Assembly (NCBI GenBank): GCA_036525185.1
Contig: DATDAW010000030.1
Coordinates: 25,718-89,717, forward strand
Source: DATDAW01 sp036525185
GTDB taxonomy: Bacteria; Verrucomicrobiota; Verrucomicrobiia; Chthoniobacterales; DASVRZ01
Length of the DNA stretch: 64,000 bases
Direction: 5' to 3'
This document shows positions 36,500 through 45,005 of this stretch, in pieces. Every line of letters starts with the position of its first letter. The first letter of the stretch is position 1. The position numbers were made by a program, and so were the translations under genes. The notes beneath the pieces are model-generated. The model was not told the origin of the DNA. It searched no databases and saw only the letters and a list, made by a program, of their open reading frames with translations.

Positions 36500-37153
36500 T
36501 TACGGAACTCTGAAGACTTTGTTCGTGTAAGGGTCCCGTGCCTCGGAACCCGAGGGCAACCCGGTTACGTCAATGATACCCGCATTCGGACTGTAAGGGC
36601 TCTTGACCATGCCGGGTCTTCCGGGAACCGGAAGCGCTGTGGCAACGTCTTCACTGGGCGGTTCCGGAGTAGGTTCAGGGGTGGTTTTGAGAGTGGGTTT
36701 GGGAGTGGTATCGGCGACGGATTTTTTGGGAGTCGGTGACGGTCGTGGAGTGGGCGTTGACGCGGCGGTTTCCTGTTCAACCGGCGGAACCTCCTTTTTG
36801 GCCGGTTTCTTCGGAGTAGGCGAGGGTGCGGCCGCCGCGCTCCTAGCTTTGACCTGTTCCTGGGCTTTTTTCATCCAAGCAGGCTGTGCCGACGCGCTCG
36901 ACGACGCTGTCGTCTGTGACGTTGATGGTTCCGCAGCACGGAAGGGTTTTGTAGGGGGAGGAACAGTTCCTTGCTGAGTGCCCGCGACGGTGCCACCTGG
37001 GCTTGGGGTCGGTTGTTCTCCGGGGGTGTCCCGCTTGAAAATGCCTCCGACAAAACCAGTAGTGGAATCCCACGCTTTGTTCATGGAGGTGCACGAAATC
37101 AAAAACGCAGCAGTCGTGCCGACGGCAACAAGGCGGAGGATAGGGACGTTCAT
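36500..37153 (-). CDS. Proline-rich putative lipoprotein
   Basis: A 217-residue secreted protein with a lipobox: MNVPILRLVAVGTTAAFLIS ends just before Cys21, followed by TSMNKAWDSTTGF. Residues 45-175 are low-complexity, rich in Pro, Thr, Ala and Lys (repeated PTPKK and PEPTPEP), suited to spanning the cell wall or periplasm. The C-terminus is more ordered: SPYSPNAGIIDVTGLPSGSE then ARDPYTNKVFRVP, which resembles the tails of other Verrucomicrobiota lipoproteins. Function unknown. Confidence 0.7.
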   Translation of the reverse strand: MNVPILRLVAVGTTAAFLISCTSMNKAWDSTTGFVGGIFKRDTPGEQPTPSPGGTVAGTQQGTVPPPTKPFRAAEPSTSQTTASSSASAQPAWMKKAQEQVKARSAAAAPSPTPKKPAKKEVPPVEQETAASTPTPRPSPTPKKSVADTTPKPTLKTTPEPTPEPPSEDVATALPVPGRPGMVKSPYSPNAGIIDVTGLPSGSEARDPYTNKVFRVP

Positions 37154-37248
37154 TGACGCATTCTATACCTGCCCTCCGCCCGCGTTCCAGCGGCGATTCG
37201 CGTCATTTGTTGCGGCAGCGCGATCAAGATCACAGCGCCGCTACGTCT

Positions 37249-38253
37249 TTACGACTCTGGCTCAAAGAATTCCTTCACTTCGCGGAATTTCACGAAAACC
37301 TTCTCGCCCTGGCGCAGTGCGAGGGCATCGAAACGGTCGCGCGGAAGCTCTACGGCAATCGTCTGTCCGCTGCCATTGAGGCCCAATTCCAGCCGCGCGA
37401 TAGGACCGGCGGCGTTTTGGTATTTGATGATCGACTCAATGGTCGCGCCATTGGGGGCGCGGGAAATTTCGATGTCGTGCGGACGAACATACCCGACTCC
37501 CTCGCCCCGTAAATACTCGCTGGGAACCGCGTTAACATTCCCCAAAAACTGGCATACGAAGGGTGTCGCAGGATGATCGTAAACCTCCTGCGGGGTGCCG
37601 ATTTGTTCGATGACCGCGTTGTTCATCACAACCACGCGGTCAGAAATCTCAAGCGCCTCCTCCTGGTCATGCGTCACGAACACGGTGGTGATGTGCAGTT
37701 CGTCGTGCAAGTTCCTCACCCACCTGCGCAAATCTTTGCGGACTTTTGCATCGAGTGCCCCAAAAGGCTCGTCGAGCAGCAACACGCGCGGGTCGATGGC
37801 GAGTGCACGGGCAAGAGCGACTCGCTGACGTTGTCCACCCGAAAGCTGGCCGGGATAACGTTTCGCGAAATCCGGCAACTGGACCAAACTCAGCAAGTTG
37901 TGCACTTTCTCAGCGATCTCAGCCTTGCTGGGACGCCGACCGCGATCTCGCACCGAAAGCCCAAAAGCGATGTTATCGAAAACGGTCAGATGCCTGAACA
38001 ATGCGTAATGCTGAAAAACAAACCCGACCTGGCGCCGCCGCACAGGGATGTTCGTTGTGTCGACGTCATTGAGTAAAATCTGGCCGGAATCCGCGTTTTC
38101 CAGCCCGGCGATAATGCGCAACAGTGTGGTTTTCCCGGAACCGGAAGGACCGAGGAGCGCGACGAGTTCGCCAGTCCCGATCGACAGGTTGATGTCCTTC
38201 AGCGCGGTGTAATTGGCGAAGGTCTTGTTGATATGCTGGATCTCGATACTCAT
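37249..38253 (-). CDS. cysA: Sulfate/thiosulfate ABC transporter ATP-binding protein
   Basis: A 334-residue ATPase of the CysA/MalK group. Walker A is LLGPSGSGKTTLLR, the Q-loop FVFQHYALFRHLT, the signature LSGGQRQRVALARAL, Walker B VLLLDEPFGALD, and the switch histidine sits in VFVTHDQEEALE. The regulatory C-terminal domain follows, with VGYVRPHDIEISR, the motif of sulfate/molybdate-type ATPases. It powers sulfate import through CysT and CysW, encoded immediately upstream. A gap of 76 nt separates it from cysW. Confidence 0.93.
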   Translation of the reverse strand: MSIEIQHINKTFANYTALKDINLSIGTGELVALLGPSGSGKTTLLRIIAGLENADSGQILLNDVDTTNIPVRRRQVGFVFQHYALFRHLTVFDNIAFGLSVRDRGRRPSKAEIAEKVHNLLSLVQLPDFAKRYPGQLSGGQRQRVALARALAIDPRVLLLDEPFGALDAKVRKDLRRWVRNLHDELHITTVFVTHDQEEALEISDRVVVMNNAVIEQIGTPQEVYDHPATPFVCQFLGNVNAVPSEYLRGEGVGYVRPHDIEISRAPNGATIESIIKYQNAAGPIARLELGLNGSGQTIAVELPRDRFDALALRQGEKVFVKFREVKEFFEPES

Positions 38254-38329
38254 GGCGTGGCCGGATATGGAAAAGCTACTCTCTTAAATTGGGACATCAA
38301 ATCAGTCGGATTTAGTCAAATTTTTCATC

Positions 38330-39346
38330 TCAAACGCGACGCGGAGCCGGCAAACCAGCCGGTGGAACAGGTATGGGGTTTTCTTGTTCCGGAGCCGCTG
38401 CATGCCCTGCTCGCGCTTCGATGACGGTCTTCAGGATTAGGGTCAAGAATGCAAGCAATGTCAGGATGGAAGCCGTGGCGAACGCACCAACGTAATTGTA
38501 TTCGTTGTAAAGAATTTCGACCTGAAGCGGAATCGTGTTCGTGAGGCCACGAATATGCCCGGAAACGACCGATACCGCGCCGAATTCACCCATGGCGCGG
38601 GCATTGCACAGAATAACGCCGTAGAGCAGTCCCCATTTAATATTTGGCAGTGTGACCCGGAAGAACGTCTGCCAGCCGCTGGCGCCCAGACTAATGGCGG
38701 CCTGTTCCTCCTCGGTGCCCTGCGATTGCATGAGTGGAATCAATTCGCGGGCCACAAAAGGAAAGGTCACAAACACCGTTGCCAAAATGATTCCAGGCAC
38801 AGCAAAGACAATGCGGGGATTGTTTAACCAATCGACAAAACCGCCCAGGATTGGCCATCCCGCCCCCCATTGCATCACGGATGCCACCGGCGCAAGCCAG
38901 GCCTGCAATGTATCCGGCGGCAACCACCCCTGCGCTCCGAAAAGAAGCACATAAATCAGACCGGAAATCACCGGCGATACCGCGAACGGCAGGTCGATGT
39001 GCGTGATCAGCACGGCGCGTCCAGGAAAATCAAACTTCGAAATAGCCCAAGCCGCAGCAACTCCAAACACCAGATTCATCGGGACAGCAATCGCCGCCGT
39101 AATCAGCGTAAGTCGGATCGCCGACAGCGTGTCCGGGTCGTGTAACGCAGAGAAATACGCGTCCCATCCCTTTCGAAGCGCTTCCGCGAACACGGCCGCC
39201 AGAGGCAACAGCAGGAAAAACGCCAGGAACACGATTGCTGTCACGATGAGCAGCCATTTGACGAACCACGGTTCACGCGTCGCTTCGTGATCCTGTGGAC
39301 TCGGTCCATGGTTCTTGTGGGAAAGATGGGTAACTGCGCCTGCCAT
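38330..39346 (-). CDS. cysW: Sulfate ABC transporter permease CysW
   Basis: A 338-residue inner-membrane permease starting at ATG 39346. A polar N-terminal tail precedes six membrane helices, the first LLIVTAIVFLAFFLLLPLAA. The binding-protein-dependent permease EAA loop is AAISLGASGWQTFFRVTLPN, followed by GVILCNARAMGEFGAVSVVS, the CysW-specific ARAMGEFGAVSVVSGHIRG stretch. It partners CysT and CysA. The tail carries an unusual proline-rich C-terminus (NPIPVPPAGLPAP). Confidence 0.93.
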   Translation of the reverse strand: MAGAVTHLSHKNHGPSPQDHEATREPWFVKWLLIVTAIVFLAFFLLLPLAAVFAEALRKGWDAYFSALHDPDTLSAIRLTLITAAIAVPMNLVFGVAAAWAISKFDFPGRAVLITHIDLPFAVSPVISGLIYVLLFGAQGWLPPDTLQAWLAPVASVMQWGAGWPILGGFVDWLNNPRIVFAVPGIILATVFVTFPFVARELIPLMQSQGTEEEQAAISLGASGWQTFFRVTLPNIKWGLLYGVILCNARAMGEFGAVSVVSGHIRGLTNTIPLQVEILYNEYNYVGAFATASILTLLAFLTLILKTVIEARAGHAAAPEQENPIPVPPAGLPAPRRV

Positions 39347-39382
39347 AGTCAAAAAAAAGTTGAGCCGTGAAATTTTCGGGCG

Positions 39383-40294
39383 TTATGCCGTCCGCTGCTG
39401 CAGCCAGCGTTGCAAAAGGTTGATGACAAGTAGCAACACAAAGGAAACGACGAGCATCACGACGGCCAGAGCCGTAGCACCGCGATAGTCGAACTGCTCC
39501 AGTTTCGTAATGATGAGCAACGGCGTGATCTCGGTCCTGAGCGGTTTGTTTCCGGAGATGAAAACGACCGAGCCGTACTCGCCGACCGCCCGCGCAAATG
39601 CCAGCGCGAATCCCGTCAAGAGCGCGGGCCAAATCTCCGGCAGAACGATGCGGGTGATCGTTTGCCAGCGATTCGCCCCGAGCGTCGCGGCAGCCTGCTC
39701 GACCTCGGGTTGAAGTTCCTCAAGAACCGGCTGTACCGTGCGGACAACGAAGGGCAACCCGATAAATGTCAGCGCCAGAGTGACACCCACGGGCGTAAAA
39801 GCGACGTCCAGACCATTTTCGGCAAAATAGTTCATGAACCACCCAAACGGTCCTGAATGGGGCTCCGGCGAGGAGAAGAACTTTTTTACCTCCGTACTGA
39901 GCGGCGCGATGTATTGCCCTACCCAGCCGTTCTGGGAGTAGATGGCCGTCAACGCAATGCCCGCCACCGCCGTCGGCAGTGCGAATGGCAAATCTACAAT
40001 CGCGTCAATGATCCTGCGCCCCGGGAACCGGTAGCGGACCAGCACCCAAGCCACGAGCAGCCCGAAAACCGCGTTGATCGCCGCGCCAACAAACGATGCT
40101 CCGAATGTGATGCGATATGACGCCATCACCCGGGGCGAAGTCACCGCATGCCAGAACTGTTCCCAAGTAAACCCTGCCGTTTTCAAAAACGTCGCCGACA
40201 GCGGTATCAGAACAATGAGACTCAAGTAAACCAACGTGTACCCCAAAGACAGGCCAAAGCCGGGGAGAACGCGGGCGGTGCGATTCGTTGCCAT
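39383..40294 (-). CDS. cysT: Sulfate ABC transporter permease CysT (CysU)
   Basis: A 303-residue permease with six membrane helices. MATNRTARVLPGFGLSLGYT leads into the first helix; LPFALPTAVAGIALTAIYS is the conserved CysT motif; the EAA loop is AAATLGANRWQTITRIVLPE, followed by FALAFARAVGEYGSVVFISG. It forms the channel with CysW. An insert around STEVKKFFSSPEPHSGPFGW in the periplasmic loop is longer than in enterobacterial CysT. The gene lies 36 nt before cysW and 30 nt after the M14-type gene. Confidence 0.93.
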   Translation of the reverse strand: MATNRTARVLPGFGLSLGYTLVYLSLIVLIPLSATFLKTAGFTWEQFWHAVTSPRVMASYRITFGASFVGAAINAVFGLLVAWVLVRYRFPGRRIIDAIVDLPFALPTAVAGIALTAIYSQNGWVGQYIAPLSTEVKKFFSSPEPHSGPFGWFMNYFAENGLDVAFTPVGVTLALTFIGLPFVVRTVQPVLEELQPEVEQAAATLGANRWQTITRIVLPEIWPALLTGFALAFARAVGEYGSVVFISGNKPLRTEITPLLIITKLEQFDYRGATALAVVMLVVSFVLLLVINLLQRWLQQRTA

Positions 40295-40324
40295 AATGAA
40301 AGGAGGAAAGAGGAAGGTGAAATC

Positions 40325-41194
40325 TCAGATGTCGTTGGCGTAGGAAATCATTTGCCGGTATTGCCCCAAAATCTCGGCCAACCCATGAACAAAAGCCCGG
40401 CGTTGAAGCTCCATTTCCGCCAGCGCAGGGGTCTCAAGCACGATTTCAAATGGCTCCGGATGCGTATCGGGCGGAGCCGACAAAATCCCCTGGTACCCCG
40501 ACCTGATAACGCCTTCAATCGCGTGAAACCCGTCGATATGTTTGTCCACATTCGTCGGAATCGCATGCGACGCAGCCGCCAGGGCCGGTTTTAGGAGATG
40601 CTCCGTGAGAGTTGCGCCGCCCACAAAGCCATACACCCCTTCACTGGTATCGTCAGAGTGCAAAGAAATGATCCCATCAAATTCCCGGCGCCGGATCTCT
40701 TCCTCCAACAATCGCACCTCCGGCTCGCTCGATCCGCGCCAGAATTCACGATTCAAATCCGTGCCGCTTCGGGCATAGCGTGTCCCATCTACAAACCCAC
40801 TGGGATTGCACAACGGGTAAATCCAAAGCTGGTAATCCTTCCCCAACATCGGGTCGTCATCCAGGAGCCGCACAAAATCAATCAATCCATACAACCCCGC
40901 CGGCTCGTCACCATGGATTGTCGCAAAGATACCGACCTTGATTCGCGTTTTCACGACGCGCGTTCGCTGGAACATGAAACGAGGTAGCCAGAACCGATCT
41001 TCCCCTTCATGCCAGAATCCCAGCGAATCCGCCCGTAGATAATCCGATTGCCCTACCTGCACGAACAACGGCAAAAGCGCTTCTTTGATTGAAGCTCTCA
41101 TTTCGCGTGACCCCGCGCCCGTCCGGCGATCTTGCTGGCGATCAAGAACGCCCGCCCAGTCAAAACGGAACGACAGTGTGGAGGGGTCCGTCAT
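40325..41194 (-). CDS. M14-type zinc carboxypeptidase/aspartoacylase-like hydrolase
   Basis: A 289-residue enzyme taken from ATG 41194, which has the best ribosome-binding site of the window just upstream. The zinc ligands are H94 and E97 in ATIHGDEPAG and H179 in ISLHSDD; SGTDLNREF is the substrate-binding N-R pair, and E254 in IVLETPAL is the likely catalytic glutamate. This matches succinylglutamate desuccinylase/aspartoacylase and M14 carboxypeptidase members. No signal peptide, so cytoplasmic. Its place inside the sulfate-transport operon suggests hydrolysis of a sulfur-related amide or peptide, but the substrate is unknown. Confidence 0.78.
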   Translation of the reverse strand: MTDPSTLSFRFDWAGVLDRQQDRRTGAGSREMRASIKEALLPLFVQVGQSDYLRADSLGFWHEGEDRFWLPRFMFQRTRVVKTRIKVGIFATIHGDEPAGLYGLIDFVRLLDDDPMLGKDYQLWIYPLCNPSGFVDGTRYARSGTDLNREFWRGSSEPEVRLLEEEIRRREFDGIISLHSDDTSEGVYGFVGGATLTEHLLKPALAAASHAIPTNVDKHIDGFHAIEGVIRSGYQGILSAPPDTHPEPFEIVLETPALAEMELQRRAFVHGLAEILGQYRQMISYANDI

Positions 41195-41200
41195 CGGATC

Positions 41201-41208
41201 ACCTCCCC
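41201..41208 (-). promoter_or_regulatory. Strong Shine-Dalgarno sequence
   Basis: GGGGAGGT, read on the - strand, ends 6 nt before the ATG at 41194. It pairs well with the anti-Shine-Dalgarno and decides the start of the M14-type gene against the earlier ATG candidates. Most genes in the window have no comparable site. Confidence 0.75.
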
Positions 41209-41309
41209 GGTCTTCGTCGGCATTGGATCGATCGGGTTCATGCATCACGGAAGGTTGGCAGGCTCAGGTTCGCTCCCGTCGCCGGTCTCCGCTTGGAAGG
41301 TAATGAAAA

Positions 41310-41543
41310 CTAATGCAGCCGGATCTTTTCGGTCTTTTCGATTTGCACCACACGCGACTCATGAACAACGATCTGGATCACACCAAACCGAATCTGGTTC
41401 ACTTTTTCTTCAACGATGGCTAGCCACGGCGCTGGGTCGCGGGCAGATTTCGAGGAGGATGACGACGAAAAAACGTCCGTCGGAAAGCGGGCGGGTTCGG
41501 CGGCCGTAGGATGATTATTGTTTGATATTGTCGCAGCGCTCAT
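41310..41543 (-). CDS. DUF2292 (YezD-like) small protein
   Basis: A 77-residue protein from ATG 41543. The N-terminal 35 residues are low-complexity with a run of serines (VFSSSSSSKSARD); the conserved part is PWLAIVEEKVNQIRFGVIQI then VVHESRVVQIEKTEKIRL, the whole of the DUF2292 domain known from Bacillus YezD. Such proteins are often encoded beside sulfur-assimilation genes, which fits the cysTWA genes downstream. It is the promoter-proximal gene of this unit. Molecular function unknown. Confidence 0.82.
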   Translation of the reverse strand: MSAATISNNNHPTAAEPARFPTDVFSSSSSSKSARDPAPWLAIVEEKVNQIRFGVIQIVVHESRVVQIEKTEKIRLH

Positions 41544-41713
41544 GTGGGAGTCTCCAGTTTTAGGTCCAAAACCTCCGAACATTTAAACCATATCGGAGCG
41601 GTATGGATTACCCTTATCCCTACCGGACAAGTCGGGAGTCGCAAGCGTTTTTTCAAAAAAAGTTCGCTCGCGTTCGATCATCACGCTGTTGTTTATCGTC
41701 CGGCTTTTTTTCA

Positions 41714-42331
41714 ATGAATCCTCATCTCGATCACCTTCTTTCGCGTTTTCCTTCGCTCGCGGCCTGCACTCCAGCCATCGAGAACGCCTTTGGGATCTTG
41801 TCCGCGGCCTTCCGCTCCGGAAACAAGCTGATCCTTTGCGGCAACGGCGGCAGTGCAGCGGACGCAGAGCATTGGGCCGGCGAACTCCTCAAAGGATTCC
41901 TCTCCCCCCGCAGCATCACCGGCGAACTCCGCGAAAAGCTGGGCGGCCCCCTCGCTGACAAGCTCCAGGGCGGTCTCCCCGCCATCCCACTTAGCGGATT
42001 TCTGGCATTCCAATCCGCCTTTGCCAACGACTGCGACAACGAATTTGCCTACGCCCAGCTGGTGCTGGCGTTGGGTCGGCCCGGCGATGTTTTGATCGGC
42101 ATCAGCACCTCAGGCAACTCTCCGAATATCTGTCGCGCCACCGAAACCGCCAACGCTCTCGGACTCCGCACGATCGCCCTAACCGGCAACACAGGCGGTC
42201 GTCTGGCGAAAATCGCCGAACATTCCATCATGGCGCCCGCCAAAACCGTTTATCTCATCCAGGAACTCCACCTCCCCATCTACCACTGCCTCAGCCTCAT
42301 GCTCGAAGACGAATTTTTCGGAGCTCCGTGA
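41714..42331 (+). CDS. SIS-domain phosphosugar isomerase (GmhA/phosphoheptose isomerase-like)
   Basis: A 205-residue SIS protein from ATG 41714. NKLILCGNGGSAADAEHWAG is the GmhA-type phosphosugar loop, then AFANDCDNEFAYAQLVLALG, GDVLIGISTSGNSPNICRAT (second phosphate-binding STSGxS), and LTGNTGGRLAKIAEHSIMAP. GmhA turns sedoheptulose 7-phosphate into glycero-manno-heptose 7-phosphate for LPS core. A stretch of about 30 residues (GFLSPRSITGELREKLGGPL onward) between helix 2 and the next strand is longer than usual, so a related phosphosugar may be the substrate. Confidence 0.8.
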   Translation: MNPHLDHLLSRFPSLAACTPAIENAFGILSAAFRSGNKLILCGNGGSAADAEHWAGELLKGFLSPRSITGELREKLGGPLADKLQGGLPAIPLSGFLAFQSAFANDCDNEFAYAQLVLALGRPGDVLIGISTSGNSPNICRATETANALGLRTIALTGNTGGRLAKIAEHSIMAPAKTVYLIQELHLPIYHCLSLMLEDEFFGAP

Positions 42332-42623
42332 CAACGTCTTCACGACATGCTTTTTAACCGAAGGGATTATCGACCCGGCCGCCGCAGCCAATGGGGCGAT
42401 TTTGTGGCCGGGTGCATAGCGATGACCGGCGTAGACCCAGCAGTGTTTCGCGCCAATAATCGCATAGGGGTTATCGTGCTGATCCCGAGCCGGTTCTGAC
42501 GACAGGTATGTACGTATACACCGCCGGGCCACATAAGTTAATAAACCTGCCCGAGGCCACCCCCCATGCAGAAAACTAACCGCGTCGTTTGAGCTGAATT
42601 AACACGAGCCCAAAACGGCGGGC

Positions 42624-42699
42624 TGGCAGCGCATACGGGATTCGAACCCGTGTACCAGCCTTGAGAGGGCTGTGTCCTGGGCCTCTAGACGAATGCGCC
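42624..42699 (-). tRNA. tRNA-Glu (anticodon CTC)
   Basis: Read on the - strand, a 76-nt cloverleaf starts GGCGCATTCGTCTAGAGG. The acceptor arm is GGCGCAT/ATGCGCT (one G-U pair), the anticodon loop CTCTCAA in a CAGCC/GGCTG stem gives anticodon CTC, the T arm contains GGTTCGAATCC, and the discriminator G is followed by an encoded CCA (42624-42626). The 292 nt between this tRNA and the SIS gene hold no recognisable gene, nor do the 147 nt to the kinase gene. Confidence 0.95.
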
Positions 42700-42846
42700 G
42701 TGTAGGAGGAGGATTACAGTAGGCGGCCTTCCAAAAAAGACAAGCGTGGCTTTTCACCCATCTAAAAAACGCGGGGAGCCGCTCAAAAATTTTCGCACTC
42801 CAACTTGCATTTCCGATGCTGCACCTGCACTGTAAGCGCGCGCGAA

Positions 42847-43551
42847 ATGCGACGCTCCCCCCTCACCTCCCAGTCAGTCGTTTCCCGATCCACGCTCCGA
42901 GCCATCGAAAAGGAACGTGCCCGCATCGCACGCGAGCTTCACGATGAACTGGGTCAGTCCCTGACCCTACTGCGCATCAATATCGACACGCTCGAAAAGC
43001 ACCTGGCAAGACTTCCTGCAAGTGCTGAAACATCCGCGCTCGCAGGAAAACTCGACGACATGCGAGCACTCGCCACCCAATCGCTCGAATCACTCCGGCA
43101 TGTTCTCACAGGAATGCGTCCTCCACTTCTCGAAGAGTTTGGCCTTGATGCAGCCATTCAATGGCAGACAGAGGATTTCTCGCACCGCGCCGGGATTGTT
43201 TGCGAGATTGAGGCGGAGCCCGTCCAAGCCCTCCCTCTCGAGATTTCAACCAATCTCTTTCGAATTTTCCAGGAACTGTTAACCAACGTCGCGCGCCACT
43301 CGGGCGCTTCGAACGTGCACGTCCGGCTCGCGCGCGAAGATCATTCAGTGGTTCTGGCAGTCTCTGACAATGGGCGCGGGTTGCCGACGGGGACGCCTGC
43401 TCCGGACCATTGTGGCCTCCGTGGCATTCGCGAGCGGGCATCTGCGCTTGGCGGCTCAATCCAAATCACCCCCAATTCCCCCCGCGGCGTTGCTATTACC
43501 GTATCCCTGCCACTCGGCCGGCGCTCCAGAGCTTTTTTGGGACACAATTAG
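42847..43551 (+). CDS. NarL-type sensor histidine kinase, no sensor domain
   Basis: A 234-residue kinase from ATG 42847 (a TTG at 42805 is possible). The HisKA_3 dimerisation domain holds the phosphoacceptor H32 in ERARIARELHDELGQSLT. The ATPase domain has the N box FQELLTNVARHSGA, the G1 box VSDNGRGLP and the G2 box CGLRGIRERASALGG. There is no membrane helix and no room for an input domain, so it is cytoplasmic and must sense through another protein. It is followed after 88 nt by its likely partner response regulator. Confidence 0.88.
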   Translation: MRRSPLTSQSVVSRSTLRAIEKERARIARELHDELGQSLTLLRINIDTLEKHLARLPASAETSALAGKLDDMRALATQSLESLRHVLTGMRPPLLEEFGLDAAIQWQTEDFSHRAGIVCEIEAEPVQALPLEISTNLFRIFQELLTNVARHSGASNVHVRLAREDHSVVLAVSDNGRGLPTGTPAPDHCGLRGIRERASALGGSIQITPNSPRGVAITVSLPLGRRSRAFLGHN

Positions 43552-43639
43552 CATTGTGGTGCTGCTTTTCTCCGTTGACATTGGATCTTAAAACAGCTAC
43601 CACCGCACAATCGAATTCAGAGGAAGAATTTTGGGATTC

Positions 43640-44293
43640 ATGGCAAGAAACGTTCGAATACTGATTGTTGACGATCACTACGTAGTCAGGCAGGGCTTGA
43701 AAGCGATTCTGCTGGAGCACTTTCCGGAGGCGGCTTTTGGCGAGGCGTCGAACGGCCAGGAGGGAGTGGATCTAGTCCGAACCCAGCCATGGAACCTGGT
43801 CTTGCTCGATATTAGCATGCCGAACCGCGGTGGACTCGACGCGCTCAAGGATATCCGCCAGTCAAAACCGAAACTGCCTGTTATCGTACTAAGCATTCAT
43901 CCCGAGGATCAGTTCGCCGTCCGTGTGCTCAAACTGGGAGCATTCGCCTACCTCCGTAAGGAAAGCGCCGGATCCGAACTCGCGCAGGCGGTGGAGGCTG
44001 CACTCAGCGGCGCACGGCACATCACGCCTGCTGTCGCCGAAAAACTGGCAAATCAATTACAGGAGGACTGGAAAGGTCAGGCGCATGAGGCTCTCTCGGA
44101 TCGCGAGTACCAAGTCATGTGCATGCTTGCCTCCGGCAAGACCGTAAAGGAGATAGCATCCGCGATTTCGCTTAGCGGAAAGACCATCTCCACCTATCGG
44201 AGCCGGGTCCTCGAGAAAATGCATCTCAAGAACAACTCGCAAATCATGCGTTATGCCGTCCGTCAGGGACTGGTGGATGCCGAAGGAACGTAA
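43640..44293 (+). CDS. NarL/LuxR-family response regulator
   Basis: A 217-residue regulator with an N-terminal receiver domain (VRILIVDDHYVVRQGLKAIL; phosphoacceptor D57 in LVLLDISMPNRGG; lysine in AYLRKESAG) and a C-terminal LuxR-type helix-turn-helix (LSDREYQVMCMLASGKTVKE, IASAISLSGKTISTYRSRVL). ATG 43640 is used; an AGGAAG at 43621 is actually better spaced for a TTG at 43631, which would add three residues. It pairs with the kinase upstream. Targets are unknown; the nearby sugar transferase and NusG-like gene are candidates. Confidence 0.9.
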   Translation: MARNVRILIVDDHYVVRQGLKAILLEHFPEAAFGEASNGQEGVDLVRTQPWNLVLLDISMPNRGGLDALKDIRQSKPKLPVIVLSIHPEDQFAVRVLKLGAFAYLRKESAGSELAQAVEAALSGARHITPAVAEKLANQLQEDWKGQAHEALSDREYQVMCMLASGKTVKEIASAISLSGKTISTYRSRVLEKMHLKNNSQIMRYAVRQGLVDAEGT

Positions 44294-44324
44294 GTTATGC
44301 CTGCCTGGGGCGCCACTTGACACG

Positions 44325-44362
44325 CCTTGAGTCCACACCTTGAGTCCACGCCTTGAGTCCAC
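44325..44362 (+). repeat. Three tandem copies of CCTTGAGTCCAC
   Basis: The 12-nt word occurs at 44325-44336, 44338-44349 and 44351-44362, with one spacer base each (period 13). It sits about 30 nt after the response regulator stop and about 90 nt before the end of the convergent NusG-like gene. It could be a short replication-slippage repeat or a protein-binding array. Confidence 0.8.
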
Positions 44363-44453
44363 TGTAGCAAGGTTCGAATACAGACCGAGCGCCTCCGCGG
44401 TCGTCACAACCAGCTCCTCCACGAGCACTTGTCGAATGGCTGAATGGATACGA

Positions 44454-45005
44454 TTAAGTCGCCATCGGGTGCCTCTTGGGCGGCAGAAGTCTTGGAGTCC
44501 GAGTTTCCGCATGGATTTCTCTCCCCAGAAAATTCAGCAAAATCCTGACACGCTCTGAGCCCGACAGCACCTCGGTAACCACCGCCTCGAGACCGCGCAA
44601 CGCGCCTTCCACGATCTCCACGACATCGCCCTGCTTGATGCGGGATTCTATCAATGCGACCTGCTGTTTATCCGTTCGGCTTCGCAGACTCTCGATCGTT
44701 TCGTCATCCAGCGTTGCATAGCATCCTCCAAACTGCAGGATGGCACTAACTCCACTGGTATAACGCACTTCCTTGAGCTGACGGCAGAAATCGAACCGGG
44801 CAAACAGATAGCCTGGAAACATTGCTTCATGAAACCACTTTATGCCGCGAACCGTAGGCCGCTGGAAGCGCAGCCGTGGGCAAAACACCTCCACACCGTC
44901 CAACTGCCGCAAGTGCGCCGCTGCAATGTGCTCGTGTTTGGGCTGACTCTTCAAGCAAAACCAGTGATTAGCGTCGCTTCGATACGGCTGATTTATATAC
45001 GTCAT
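44454..45005 (-). CDS. NusG/RfaH/UpxY-like transcription antitermination factor
   Basis: A 183-residue NusG-family protein. The NGN domain is HWFCLKSQPKHEHIAAAHLR, VEVFCPRLRFQRPTVRG and MFPGYLFARFDFCRQLKEVR, including the WFCLKS..P..E....HL and F.GYLF signatures; the KOW domain is QGDVVEIVEGALRGLEAVVT. It is a specialised paralogue rather than the housekeeping NusG (no secE or rpl genes nearby). Relatives such as RfaH, UpxY and LoaP let RNA polymerase read through long polysaccharide operons. It is transcribed away from the sugar transferase gene 326 nt upstream. Confidence 0.85.
   Translation of the reverse strand: MTYINQPYRSDANHWFCLKSQPKHEHIAAAHLRQLDGVEVFCPRLRFQRPTVRGIKWFHEAMFPGYLFARFDFCRQLKEVRYTSGVSAILQFGGCYATLDDETIESLRSRTDKQQVALIESRIKQGDVVEIVEGALRGLEAVVTEVLSGSERVRILLNFLGREIHAETRTPRLLPPKRHPMAT

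Noticed and set aside
37212..37241. Hairpin after cysA as an intrinsic terminator
   Set aside because: The stems pair over only 5 and 4 bp with a mismatched middle, leave almost no loop, and no T-run follows on the - strand.
44325..44362. CRISPR array
   Set aside because: The repeats are 12 nt long with one-base spacers, and no cas genes are present.
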